64,000 nucleotides of DNA, from assembly GCF_014851395.1 (NCBI RefSeq), contig NW_024041150.1, forward strand, positions 5,953,508-6,017,507. Reading direction: 5' to 3'. The position numbers and the translations under genes were made by a program. The notes beneath the pieces are model-generated. The model saw only the letters and a list, made by a program, of their open reading frames with translations, searched no databases and had not been told where the DNA came from. The number at the start of each line of letters is the position of its first letter. Within the stretch, counting starts at the first letter, position 1. This document shows positions 46,332 to 56,939 of the stretch, piece by piece. This DNA is from Micropterus salmoides (lineage: Eukaryota > Chordata > Actinopteri > Centrarchiformes > Centrarchidae).

Positions 46332-49300
46332 GTGAGAGAGAGAGAGAGAGATCATTTACACTCCTGGCTCCGTACCTTTCATCCAGCGCAGCCAGCCGCC
46401 ATATTGGCGTAATAATCGCGGATAATAAAGCAGCATGAAAGCGGCTACATGACAACAACCGCAATCCATAGCCTGGTATCAACCGATCCAGCACAACAGT
46501 TTGTCCCATACACGGAGCAGCAGCACACAGTCAGGATGATTAACGATGCTTCACTCACCAAAGCAGGCTCACTTCAGCAGAAAGGCCCAGCGGCGGCTTT
46601 TCCTCTGGGCAAACTTCTGGAGGACTGAAGTTTTTCAGAGAGACTCGTTGCGGCCCCACAGTGCTGTTTAACATTTTCCACAGAGTTTAATAAACGTTAC
46701 GATCCGACCGTCACTGAGCTCGTAGCTGTTTCCTCCACCTGTTTGTTGGGCAGCCATGTTTAACCCTTTAAAGTAAGCTCAGTCTCAGCATCGTCCAGAT
46801 AACTCCCGCTGGTGTCATGTTTTGCAATCCTCTCAGAAAGATGAAGATGAAGACAAGTACAGGATGGTCTCCCTCAAAGCCAGAGGTGCTTATCAGCTCA
46901 CGTGCGGCGCTGTCAGTAAGACAGTGTCCGTTTAATGTTAGCTTGCTGTCAGCGATGTTGCTAACCTGTTGCTATCTGCAGACTAGCACGGCTCTCTCAC
47001 ACAGTACACAAAACTGTGTAGCAGAGTGACAAACTTATTATAAACCAGCCAGGCTACTGACTGTCTGTATAATTATTAAATTACACCTTTCTGTCTGCTG
47101 CAGCTTGTGGCTAAGTTACCTCCAGAGAAAAACACAGGCTGACTCGTAACTCTGCTCCGCTCTGCCTGTTAGGCCCGCCCCTTAACCAATCACAAGTTTA
47201 GAAAGGTGACAGGCTCTCTTAAAAAAACAACCATAGTCGGTCACAGCTCAGGGTCAGAGGTTACCCTCTTAAAGTGACGGAGCCTAATATGGAAACACCT
47301 ACATGCTGCTAAGACATTTAAATTTTTAACACAGAAGTTACATAATATCAGAGCTTTATTTGCCAGGTATGTGTGCACATACGAGGAATTTGACTCTGGA
47401 TTGTACATTGCTCACCATGCACTTACTTACACAATAATACAATAATAAAATCAAACGCAGGCTACAGTGTAGAGAACACATATTTACACACTATAAACAA
47501 CAACAATAAAGAAAGACTGAGAAAAAAGTGCAATGAGCAGAGTGCAAAGGATGCAGGAGTAAATTATTATTATTATCATTGTTATGTACATGTTGGAGGT
47601 GGATGTGATATACAGGTACACATACACCGTGCGATGGAGCAGAGTGCAAAGGATGCTGGAATGAATAAGTATTATGTGCAGGTGTTATGTACTTGAGGTA
47701 GGTGGGTTTGGTAAACAGTATATACAATATGACAATATAACAGTATGAACAGTGTGACCAGCACTGAGATAGAGAATAATGAATAAATAATAATTGGTTA
47801 CCAGTAAACGGGTGGCTATTAGAGACAGAGGGGGCAGAGTCGGGGGGCTCCTCCTGAAGGCCTCGATCATCTCCACAGTTTTGAGCGTGTTAAGCTCCAG
47901 GTTGTTCTGGCCGCACCAGAGAGTCAGCTGATCAACCTCCCGTCTGTAGGCCGATGACCGTTGTGTCGTCAGCGAACTTCAGGAGTTTGACAGATGGGTC
48001 TCCTGAGGTGCAGTCGTTGGTGTGGAGGGAGAAGAACAGTGGGGAGAGCACACACCCCTGGGGGGCGCCAGTGCTGATAGTCCGGGTGCTGGATGTGATG
48101 TTCTCCAGCCTCACCTGCAGACTCCTGTCAGTCAGGAAGTCTGTGATCCACTGACAGGTGGAGGCTGGCACAGTGAGCTGGGTGAGTTTGGTGCTGAGGA
48201 TGTCCGGGATGATGGTGTTGAACGGGGCCAGCTGGTCTGCACAGATTTTCAGGCAGGATGGAGACACACCGTCTGTCCCATATGTACACTATAAAGCATT
48301 TTATGCATATACTCCTCACCGGGGGGTTCACTGGGGTAGCCACCAGTTTTATTAGGGTGGCCGTGTCCCCCCCCCGGTAGCACCACCCGATGGGACAAAC
48401 ATTTTATGATCAATAGCTTCCTTTTGTGCATTTATAGCGCCTCCTAGTGGTCAATTTGAATGCGACTTGCAGTGTATGTGTGAGGTCCTTATCTAGACAT
48501 ATCCTGCAAGTTTTGTGTTGACTGGACAAACAATTTGCAATTTGTAGCCTGATTTGCGATTTTTCCCCTGCAGTTTGTTTGCATTTATAGCGCCCCCGGG
48601 TGTTCGATTTGAATGAAACTTTCAGGGCATGTTTCATTTACTTATGAGGACACATCCTGAGAGATTTGTGATGATTGGAGAATGAATATGGGATTTATAG
48701 TGTAATTTGTGTAATGCTAAGCACCTTTCTTGCGCTTGTAGTCCCCCCTAGGGACGTATGTACATCAAACTGTCCAGGTATATCCGGGGCACCTATCTGA
48801 ACATATCCTGTGAGTTTTGTGATGATCCAGTTATTCCCCCAAGTTTCACGTTTCTAGCTCATTCCAGCTCACGGGAATTTGAGCTGGCGCGGCAGACAAC
48901 AAATAATAATAATAATAATAACTAAAACACACAAAAACAATAGGGTTCGTACCGCGTAGGTTAGGCTAAGTCGATTACAGATTTAAAGCAGGTTTAAACA
49001 GGGCCCTGTTTCAGAAAGCAGGAACTGTCAGTACGTTAAGTCCGGGAAACTCTGGGTTTTTGGTTTCAGAGACTGAGTTCAGATAAACTCTAGGTCAGTA
49101 AACCAGACAACTTTAAGATTTTGTCATGGTCCACATTGGCACCCGTACAGCACCACTGGATTAAAATGGGGGCTCTGCTCGTTATTTACCCACGTAGTAT
49201 CAGAGCTCAATAGATGATTTTTTTTCATCCCCACGCAGGCGCTTCCATCAGGTTCAACATACTTGAGTTGATTGAACTAATTCTGATCATCTATTCAGGA

Positions 49301-50517
49301 AACTAAAACTCATACTTTCCCAGCTCACTCCCACCTTCTGTTAACATGGCTCCTCTTCTTATTTGTGCGATCCTCAATATAATACGTTTACAATGAGGAG
49401 AGATTCTCACCTTGCAAACACAAACATGAGCCTCAAACTGCGACTCCAGTCTGGATAAATCCAGCTCATGTGTTTGAGCCAGAACATTTCATATCTGTGG
49501 CTGAAAAACTGCTGCAGAAGCTGCAGGAAATCTGGCCCTTAGTCTTGTTCCTGCAGTGATTGGCCAGTGGGTCATATCTGAGATTTCTGTTGGATGAAAA
49601 AGTCAGAAATGGCTCTGACTGCAGCTGCTGGGCAGAGCAAGATGACAGATTTGGGAGGAGGTGGACTTCACAACATGTTTCCAACTGCTTGTTGACTTTT
49701 ACCAATGTTTTCCTGCAGGTGAGAAGTGATCATGTTGCTCCCATCTACGTCATCAACCTTCTCATTACCGACCTGCTTCAACTCAGCTTCATGATTGCTG
49801 ATGTGGCACCAACTGTGGATAGGAGGATATCTGACATCTTCATGTATATTTACCTCTCTGCTCTGATTGCCAGTGTTGGCTTCATGGTCTGCGTCGCCCT
49901 GGAAAGGTATCTGTCTGTCTATCCAGTATGTGTGGAGCTCCTTCTGTGTCTGAACATTATATTAGTTTATAACTCTGAAGCTCCTCAAAGACTTTGTGTC
50001 CATCTTGTATTACAGGTATTTGGTCATCGCCCACCCACTGTGGTACCGCTTCAGACTATCCATCAAGACCTCTGTGGTGGTCTGTGTCCTGGTCTGGGTC
50101 CTTTCTCCTGTCTGTGCCGTCCGTTTCTATTTCTTTGTTGGAAATCTGGGGACATACATAATCTTCGCCATCCTCTTCCTCCTTCCCTTCCCGCTGTTAA
50201 CATTCTTCCTGGTTGGGACCCTCAAAGCCCTGTCTGCTACCATCTCAATCTCCCCTGATGAAAAACGACAAATTGTGGGAATTTCGGTTCTGGTGCTGCT
50301 TATTTACACGCTGCTGTACCTGCCCACCATCATTTTTTACCTGGGAGAACAGGATGATGTGACATTCTTTAGCCTGTCTTTCATTTTTCTTAGGTTGAGT
50401 CCTCTTGCAGACTCAGTCCTGTATGTGTTCATGAGGAAAGGGTTCATAGACAAGCTTTTGGCCTCTGTGTGTTGCTGTAGAATGGACAGCAATGATATCA
50501 GCAGTTCATCAGTATGA
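43180..50517 (+). CDS. Class A (rhodopsin-like) GPCR, copy B
   Basis: Exons 43180-43353, 49719-49906 and 50016-50517 splice in frame to 287 residues with the same boundaries and phases as copy A. The N-terminus is 26 residues shorter and has no N-glycosylation sequon, but keeps a tyrosine/acidic patch (YDYSDITAELDDYY, 13-26). TM1 holds GLPLTLMNIYSLY; TM2 NLLITDLLQL; TM3 ends ERYLVIAHPLWY; TM6 TLLYLPT; TM7 PLADSVLYVFMRKGF; tail SVCCCRMDSNDISSSSV. Thr, Ser, Tyr and Ser replace Asn1.50, Cys3.25, Trp6.48 and Pro7.50. ECL2 has no Cys to pair. The start codon context, 3' UTR and introns are nearly identical to copy A, so these are recent tandem duplicates. The role is unknown; likely a Gi/Gq-type orphan of the P2Y/GPR4-like assemblage. 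Intron 1 contains a Rex1-like fragment and other repeats. Confidence 0.87.
43740..44000. repeat. Dispersed repeat ends in GPCR copy B intron 1
   Basis: 'aataataatcataatgataa' with 'cattttatttatataatgct' looks like the inverted tail of a SINE/LINE. 43930-44000 ('caggttaggctaagttgatt', 'cagggccctgtttcagaaag') matches 25850-25920 and 48960-49025. Confidence 0.55.
44000..45440. other. Intronic sequence without a supported gene
   Basis: It contains words such as 'cctgtctctttaagcccccc' and 'tgttctgattggcc', which recall a common fish MITE. No termini could be paired and the ORFs are short and codeless. Confidence 0.3.
45440..45960. repeat. Teleost dispersed repeat with 'agcgccncntagtggtc' blocks
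   Basis: 'aaagcgccacttagtggtcg', 'tttgaatgaaactttcaagg' and 'gtgagttttgtgatgattgg' recur in variant form at 48430-48830. No coding capacity. Confidence 0.6.
46296..46350 (+). repeat. (GA)n microsatellite
   Basis: An almost perfect run of GAGA with two interruptions. 46350-47340 after it shows no gene; short ORFs there have no recognisable features. Confidence 0.95.
47345..48240 (-). mobile_element. Rex1-like LINE fragment in GPCR copy B intron 1
   Basis: Minus strand: NTIIPDILSTKLTQLTVPAS (48235), TGAPQGCVLSPLFFSLHTND (48060), LLKFADDTTVIGL (47990), LWCGQNNLELNTLKTVEM (47900). It then jumps to the 3' UTR and ends 'ggcaaataaagctctga' at about 47350. It is closest to the copy at 13525-15441. 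The RT N-terminal half and the C-terminal domain are deleted. Confidence 0.8.
48400..48830. repeat. Degenerate ~150-bp-period repeat
   Basis: Three successive blocks begin with 'gcgcctcctagtggtc'-like words near 48432, 48588 and 48740. Each is followed by 'tttgaatg' or related text and by 'tcctg.gag.tttgtg.tga'. Same family as 45440-45960. Confidence 0.55.
48831..49276. repeat. Second copy of the 25.70-26.15 kb block
   Basis: Nearly identical to 25700-26152. It continues directly into 'ttgattgaactaattctgat' with no LINE, giving the pre-insertion structure of copy A intron 1. Confidence 0.85.
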
Positions 50518-50820
50518 ATGATGACAACATTTCCACAGTCAGCTTCATGTAGGCAGAGAAAGGGAGAGGGAGAGAGAGAAAGAGGAGGAAACAGGAGGAG
50601 AAATGGAGGCCAATAGAAAGGATAGAGACGAGACAGATCCTGTCATCTACTGAGACCATTTCCAATAAGACACCTAACTGTAGAGAACAGGAAGCACTGT
50701 TTGGACTCTGCTGTGGGAGAAGTGGCTGCTGGGAAATGTTTTGGTCAACTTGCTCTGGTTCACTGTGATGGCTTCAACACATGGAAATAAAATGTGTTTT
50801 ATTAGTTTGGAGCTGGAAGT
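50518..50820 (+). other. 3' UTR of GPCR copy B
   Basis: Nearly identical to 32439-32740; AATAAA at 50786-50791. Similarity to unit A continues to about 50875. 50880-51420 is pyrimidine-rich with no supported gene. Confidence 0.7.
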
Positions 50821-51424
50821 TGATGTCTGTCATTATTCTGCTTTAATCCCAGAAGCAAAGCAGATATTATTTTAGATCAATTGAATCCTTGAGAAGAATT
50901 ATTCTTGATGCTTTTCTTAAAGTTACTTATTTAAATTAATTGTTATTATTCCAGCTCTCGTGGCTGTGCTGTGTTGCTTATTTAGTGTGCGTGACTGTTT
51001 TTTGTTTTCATTTCTCTCTTAGTTGTCTTTGTATGTCAGCTGTTTTTTGCTGCTGTTCGGCTGGTTGTCTTTTATTATTACTATTTTTTGTTTGTTTGTT
51101 TTGTTGTTGTTTTTCTCCTCCCCAAGCCCCCCTCTCTGTTCTGTTGCAGGTTTTGTTGCTTTCTGCAATTGGTGTTTCCCACAACTTTTCCCTGTTGTCC
51201 CCACCTTCCATCCTCCTTCTCTTACAGGTCTTGTCCTTTCTCTGTGCTGCCTGTTTGTGCCCCGCCATCCCCGTGTCTACCCCCCTGTCCGGCCCGGTGA
51301 CAAATCAATACATAATTAAATAAATAATAAAACAGACAAAGGAGTATATTAATACTCTCTTGTTAAAGTAAAATCTGTCTGGCACAATATGGTATCCAGG
51401 TCATTATACTCTATACCAGGCTGA

Positions 51425-51640
51425 GTATAGAGTATTTCAGAATCTGCTGATCTACTGGGATTTTCACACTCAACCATCTCTAGGGTTTACAGAGAAAGGT
51501 CCGAAAAAGAGAAAATATCCAGTGAGCAGCAGTTGTGTGGACGAAAATGCAACAACACCTTGTTGAAAGTATGTCACGAAGAAGTAAGACCGTTCTGAAG
51601 GCAACAGCGGATCCAGGCCGGAAGGGGTAAACCAGGGCGA
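51425..51640 (+). mobile_element. Tc1-like transposon internal fragment
   Basis: 'gggattttcacactcaacca', 'tctctagggtttacagagaa', 'aggtccgaaaaagagaaaat' and 'tccagtgagcagcagttgtg' match the body of a common fish Tc1-like family. Its end is probably the one at 21352-21440. Confidence 0.5.
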
Positions 51641-51860
51641 AAGTAACACGGCGATTTTCTCAGAGCCCTGACTGCATTTGGAGTCCAAGCTGTGACAGCA
51701 CCTTCAGCGCGCAACCCTTGATGGAGCGGCCAAATATCACATGATTTCGTCATTGTTTCCCGCGGCCGTCTTCGTAAAAAACTGCTTTCGAGCACGGCAA
51801 GTAAATTTCTGAAACAGTACTGTTTGTATTGTTTCAAATTACAAGTTGTGTCTCTTGTTT

Positions 51861-52106
51861 ATATGAGAAGCCGCCTAGGCCAAAATTTAATACTTTGCAT
51901 GCACGTTCATACATACTCCCTTGCACATACACACATACTTACCCTCACATATACACATACTTAAACTCACACATAGATACATACTAAGCTTGCGCATACA
52001 AAAATACTCACCTTGCGGATACATACATACTTACAAATGACAGTATGTATGTATGTGCGAACGTGTATGTATGTATGATCAAGCATTATTAGGCGGCTTC
52101 TCATAT
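51861..52106. mobile_element. 246-bp MITE with 17-bp perfect inverted ends
   Basis: The left end ATATGAGAAGCCGCCTA (51861-51877) is the exact reverse complement of 52090-52106. The interior is made of CATACATA/CACATA-type simple sequence, with GTATGTATGT in its right arm, so the whole element can fold as a hairpin. No ORF. Confidence 0.8.
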
Positions 52107-52572
52107 ATTGCTGTTATTCTCAAGAATAACGTCATTTTAGCTACAACTGCATTGGAACAGGTCAGGATTAAATCTTAAAATATTGTATCAAGTGGTGTGT
52201 ATTAATACTTCTCATCATCAACTCTGAGTACAGATGTGGTGTGTAGTCCACACATACAGGGTAACCTCGAGTTAACCACGAACAAAACCTGCTTGGAGCA
52301 GTTTAAAGATGCAGCGTAAACTGCCATGGCAACAGACCTCGGCTAACATCTATCTGCCTTTCATAGTACGGGTTACTCGGGAAATTGCACCCGATGTCAC
52401 AAAGTTACTCCTGAAGTTACCTTGATAAGCCACCCAGCAAGCAATAGACATTTAGTCTGACTATGAGTACTTCTATCCACAATAACCTTACATTTGGTTA
52501 CATGACATTTTTGCCAAAATAACTTAGATGTTAATGCAGGTGATTTTTGTATTTCGTATTTTCATGTTTCTC

Positions 52573-53640
52573 TCATACAGTCTGTCTGTCTGTCTGTAAA
52601 GGATCTTGATCTGGCTTTGGGGCTAAAGGAAAAAGTGGCCTTGATGTGATGATACTATCATTCAAATCCCTTTGAACAGTGTACGCTAGTTTTCCATTAT
52701 TGAACACAGCCCTGATAAGTGCAGTTGAAATCTACCTGTTCAATTTGTGGCAGTTTAACACTGCTTTGCTTATCAGTTGAATATTGAAGCCAGATTTCTT
52801 CCTTTTATCAATGTCAATAAGTCTTTGGGCTGAGAGTGCGGTCACTACCATAAATACTTTTTTCATAAGTTCAATAATATTACTGCAGTAACTTGGAGAG
52901 AATATTATAAATCAAATAAACAATACATAGCCTTCCTAGACTTTTACTGATCCTGGGATTAAAACTACAGCATGAAATCAGTGAGGTGTTTTAGTGTTTG
53001 GGCTGCTGTATTTTCTGTAAACCACCAGATGTCACTGTGTCGGCTGAGTTCAGGCTTCAAATCTTTCAACACGAACCAGAGGAAAGCCCAAAGCTGCATA
53101 AAGCTCTGTTCAGCCCAAACTGGTTCTGATTGTCCAGGGTCACTGAGTCTTTTGCTGTTTACAATAAATGAAGACATTTAGAAATGTTATTCTACCTTTA
53201 TTTATCTGCCACATTAGATTCATTCGGCAGAGAACAGTGCTCACTTTTTTACTCTGCTAGTATTCACACAGTTACACACATTCACACCTGGAAGCTCCAC
53301 ATTATTGCAGAATGTTTGGATGCAGAGGACAAAACATCTCACTGTGGCAGAGGGAACTCGTTCAGGGGACGGTATCATGAAGTTCAATTTCTATTTGGGT
53401 CACCTTCACTGAGCCCAACTTTGGTGATCCTGGATGACTATTAGGCCGTACAAGTAGCATTTGTTGATTCAGTCTGTTGTTCTGATGTACTTTACATACA
53501 CTGTGTTCATGCCTGCCTTCATTTCTTTAGAAGCAGGTTTTCATGCAAAGCACAAAGCATCAACTATTTATAGAACTCATGCAGGTCATTGTTGTCATGC
53601 AGCTTTCAAAGGGACATTTTCAGACCTTTTTTTATTCTAG
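52573..53640 (+). pseudogene. Remnants of another GPCR-family unit (D)
   Basis: 52573-52625 ('acagtctgtctgtctg', 'taaaggatct', 'gatctggctttggggcta') matches the start of GPCR intron 1 (22284-22325 and 43413-43455), but no exon precedes it. 53300-53345 carries the candidate 5' exon word 'tttggatgcagaggac' and an 'aactcgttcag' end. 53610-53632 keeps 'gcagctttcaaag', but the donor is GG instead of GT. No coding exon is left between 52.5 and 53.7 kb. Confidence 0.6.
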
Positions 53641-53849
53641 ATATGTAAAGATTTTTTAAAGAAAACAGAATTGCAAAAAATGTTTGAGAAACTTGTCCTA
53701 GCCCAAGGTGGAAATGGAGCCAGCGTTAAACATCTCCCCTTTCTTCAAGTAAGGAAAACTTCACTTGTATTAACAAATTGTGAACTAAACCAAAGACATG
53801 GTTACACAATCACTTGAACATAACTGGGCTCTGAAAGCAATTAAAGAAG

Positions 53850-54785
53850 CTTCTTGACCCCGAGCTTCAGTTTGACTTGTCGACAGCGGTCCAGAAAGGC
53901 TACCAGCTTGGCATCATGGTCTTTGCCTGCCTCTTCCTCGCTGTCTCCACAGCCTACGATGAGGATATCATCAGCTATAGGCTCCACCCCCTCAAGCCCT
54001 TCCAGCAGCTCGTGTTGTTTTCACTGGTAGACCTCCGGGGCAACTGACACACCAAACGGGAGTTTCACCTCTTCCTGCCTCAGGCGTCCAGAAGGTGGTC
54101 ATGAGGCTGCCTCATCCAGCTTGTCCTGCAGAAAAGCATCTCTTGCGTCCACCAGTGTGAAGATTTTGGCTTTTGGCAGTTTATAAAGCACATCCTCCAG
54201 TGAGGGCATGATATCATGCATCCTGAGCGCTGGGTTGAGATGATGAGGCTGTAAGCATATGTGCAGCTTATCTTTTTTTTTGACTGTGACCGTCTTGCTG
54301 ATCTGTGGACTCACTGTGATGTGGCCCTCTGCTTCACATCTGTGGAGCTGAGCCTTCACAGCTTCCTTCATGGCCACCGGGATGTTGTGTGGTGCACACT
54401 GCACCGGCTGAACAGCTGGGTCCAACTCAAAGTGCACCTCCACAGGGTTGGTGAACACATCATGAGATGCTCTGATGACCGTACTTCTGGTGAGAGGCAC
54501 GGCAAGGCTGTCATCCACCATGTTCAGCCCTTCTACTCTGAGCTCATCTGGGATGGAGAAGTGTAGGAGCTCCATCTCCTCTGATGTGCACAACCTCAAA
54601 ATCTAGGTCATATTTGCAGCCCTGTACAACACACTCTGAGGTAAAGACCCCTAAAGATTCCAGTCCTTGGTCTGAGTAAAGTTTCAGAGTGGTGCTACAA
54701 GGTTTTAATTTCCCTCTAGGACCTAGTCTCCTATTGTCTCTGAGACTCAGGACATTGCACGTAGCTCCTCTGTAGTTTTCCATTT
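53850..54785 (-). mobile_element. Ty3/Gypsy pol fragment (RT)
   Basis: Minus strand: VPLTRSTVIRASHDVF (54490), HNIPVAMKEAVKAQLHRCEA (54385), TVKKKDKLHICLQPHHLN (54290), KIFTLVDARDAFLQDKLDEA (54160). After a frame break come KLPFGVSVAPEVYQ (54065) and IADDILIVGCGDSEEE (53985), where ADD replaces the usual YxDD core. It ends with the RNase H-side VKLKLG. No LTRs nearby. It belongs to a different Gypsy lineage from the 11.6-19.6 kb element. Confidence 0.8.
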
Positions 54786-55017
54786 AGCCCAAGATTGACA
54801 AACCATTTTTTGCCTTTTGTTCTCACTGCACCGATGCTCTCTGTTGCATACACATCATTTGTTTCCAAGACCGTGTATCTTTGTCTGTTCTTCAACCCCT
54901 CAAATGCATGGAGTTTCCCATCTTATTCTTACTTTTCTCACACAGTCCTGCCAAATGATTGGCTGTGCCACAGGCATTGCAGGCCTTAACATATGCTAAA
55001 AGGCACAAAGCATTTGT

Positions 55018-55300
55018 CAGGGGCCCGAAGCTCTGAACAGCCTGCCTGAGGAAATCAGGGCAGCTGAGTAAGTGAACTCTTTTAAGTCCCTTCTTAAAAC
55101 ATACTTTAATAGGATTTAATTTTATTCTATTTATGTTTATATATATTATATTTACTTGTAACGTGTATTTTTTGTCTCTTAAGTGTTTTCTTGCTTTTGC
55201 CGTGTATTTGTTTTTATGTGTTTTATATCCTTTGCACTTGTTAAAGCACTTTGTAACTTGTTTTTGGAAAGTGCTCTATAAATAAAGATTATTATTAGTA
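55018..55300 (+). mobile_element. 3' end of the L2/CR1-like LINE
   Basis: 'ggggcccgaagctctgaaca', 'gcctgaggaaatcagg', 'gtgaactcttttaagtccct', 'tgtaacttgtttttggaaag' and 'aataaagattattattag' match 30565-31190 without the SINE. 5'-truncated. Confidence 0.85.
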
Positions 55301-55689
55301 GTAGTAATATATGCTGGGCAGCGTTCTTTTCCCCAGCCCTATGATGTGCCACTGTATTTGCATGTGGAGAAACCCTCACCCTGTGCTCTGTTGCGGTCTC
55401 TTCTTTCTGTAATGCAGGCTGATCTTTTGTAAATTTGTTTCCCTATGACATTTACAGTGTCCAAGTGAGATCTCTCATGCTCCATGGATCTCAGCTTTGC
55501 ATCAACAGTAGGCTACTGGCTAGCATTAAGTCCTTTTCCCTTAGCATCCGCCAAGAACTATTTTGTCCCTGATTAACTCATCTCTCCAGGCTCCATATTC
55601 ACATGTTGCCGCTTTTTCCCTGAGTTGAGCCTCAACAGTCTGTTGTTGTTGACAGCAGTCAATTGACTCATGAAAAGTCATCTCCAGGT

Positions 55690-55860
55690 CCACACGTCAT
55701 GTTTTCAGAAAGATTTACATCATTGCAGACTGTGTGGAGACAGAGGACAAAACAGACTCTGTGAATGTAAATGAACATGCAAACTGTAACAAGCTGTCTC
55801 CTCTAAACCATCTTGTGCGGAGAGATGTGAGCTTAGTCATATCTGAGTTGAATTAGTTGT
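55690..55860 (+). repeat. Segmental duplication block (pairs with 7.60-7.77 kb)
   Basis: 'cacacgtcatgttttcagaa', 'cattgcagactgtgtgga', 'gtgaatgtaaatgaacatgc' and 'gtgagcttagtcatatctga' recur in the same order as at 7604-7755. It marks the start of unit C. Confidence 0.8.
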
Positions 55861-55990
55861 GTGAATGTATGTTTGCAGAATTGTAAATCATTTTTCAACA
55901 GCTGGCTTGCTGATGTGACTGCCGTTCAGCCTCACATCAGATCTAACGAACATGTCCACACATCATCAGGAAGTGTTGTTGTTATCTTAA

Positions 55991-56752
55991 AGAGGTGGTA
56001 TTCTGCTTTTAGGCTTTTTCCCTCTCCTTTATTGAGTTATATTTCTTTTTTGTGCATGTAAAGGTTTGCAAAGTGAAAAAGCCCAAAGTCCAGCCCAAAG
56101 GGAGTTCCCATCTCCCACAGAAAACTCTGCTCTGAACTGCCTGAAAACAGCTCGTTTGTAGTCCAGCCTTTACTTCCCTTTCTTGTGATGTCACAATGAA
56201 AATACGTCATACGTCATAATGCTCGCTGAGCGACTAGTCTGACACGCCCTCAAAAACAGCGGTGGAAAAACACTCACACAGCTCTCCTCTCCCTTCCAAA
56301 CACTAGCTACCCTCCAGGCAGTCAGTGGACATAAAGTTGTTCCTGTGATGTAGAGACAGAGCTCAGTTAAAACTTTATGGATACAGATTAATAACTCACC
56401 GCTCTGAAACTCTCGTTCCAGTCCATGTTGCCAAGCTGGTCGGCAACACGTACGGCTGAACCCGAGCTGTTTACCAGCCTTTCACTGACCTGCCTTTCAC
56501 TGCTTCTGATTGGCTAGTAGTCCTTAACTAGGAACTGAGCATGTGCAACTCCCAACAAAGATCATGTAGAGACAAGATGCATCACTCCATAGCTAAAACA
56601 AAGCCTTCAACACAGGCTGAAAAAAGGAGCTGCAGCAATGTGCAGTATGAGAAAAAAATATGGTGTTTTTTGAAAATTAAACCATGTAAACCTGTTCTGG
56701 AACAACCCCTAAATAGGATTTTGAACCTGAAAATGAGCACAATACCACCTCT
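55991..56752. mobile_element. piggyBac-like MITE with TTAA target duplications
   Basis: TTAA stands at 55987-55990 and 56753-56756. The ends are AGAGGTGGTATTCTGC and, on the other strand, AGAGGTGGTATTGTGC (15 of 16 identical). The interior is non-coding, with 'gtcatacgtcataatg'. Length 762 bp. The equivalent place in unit A (after 7.77 kb) lacks it. Confidence 0.85.
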
Positions 56753-56939
56753 TTAATGTTTATTGTTTTGATAAATAATACCAGCAGGGGCCTGTAACTT
56801 CGGGGTTAACCCTGGGTTTCCAGTACCACGAAGGTGGTTCACTTTGGCAATTTACGCTGCATCTCTAAACTGCTCCGAAGAGCAGCTTAAGGAAGAAAAA
56901 CTCTTGTTATAAAAACTCCCGTGTTTGTGTGGACTAGGC

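Noticed and set aside
46220..46438. ORF with a long Arg/Glu repeat
   Set aside because: The repeat is the reading of a (GA)n microsatellite, with no other sign of a gene.
50940..51323. 127-codon Cys/Leu-rich ORF
   Set aside because: It comes from a pyrimidine-rich tract. It has no domain and no conservation with the sister unit A, and overlapping ORFs occur in other frames.
53184..53444. 86-codon ORF with candidate signal-like start
   Set aside because: It overlaps the decayed GPCR 5' exon remnant and has no recognisable domain.
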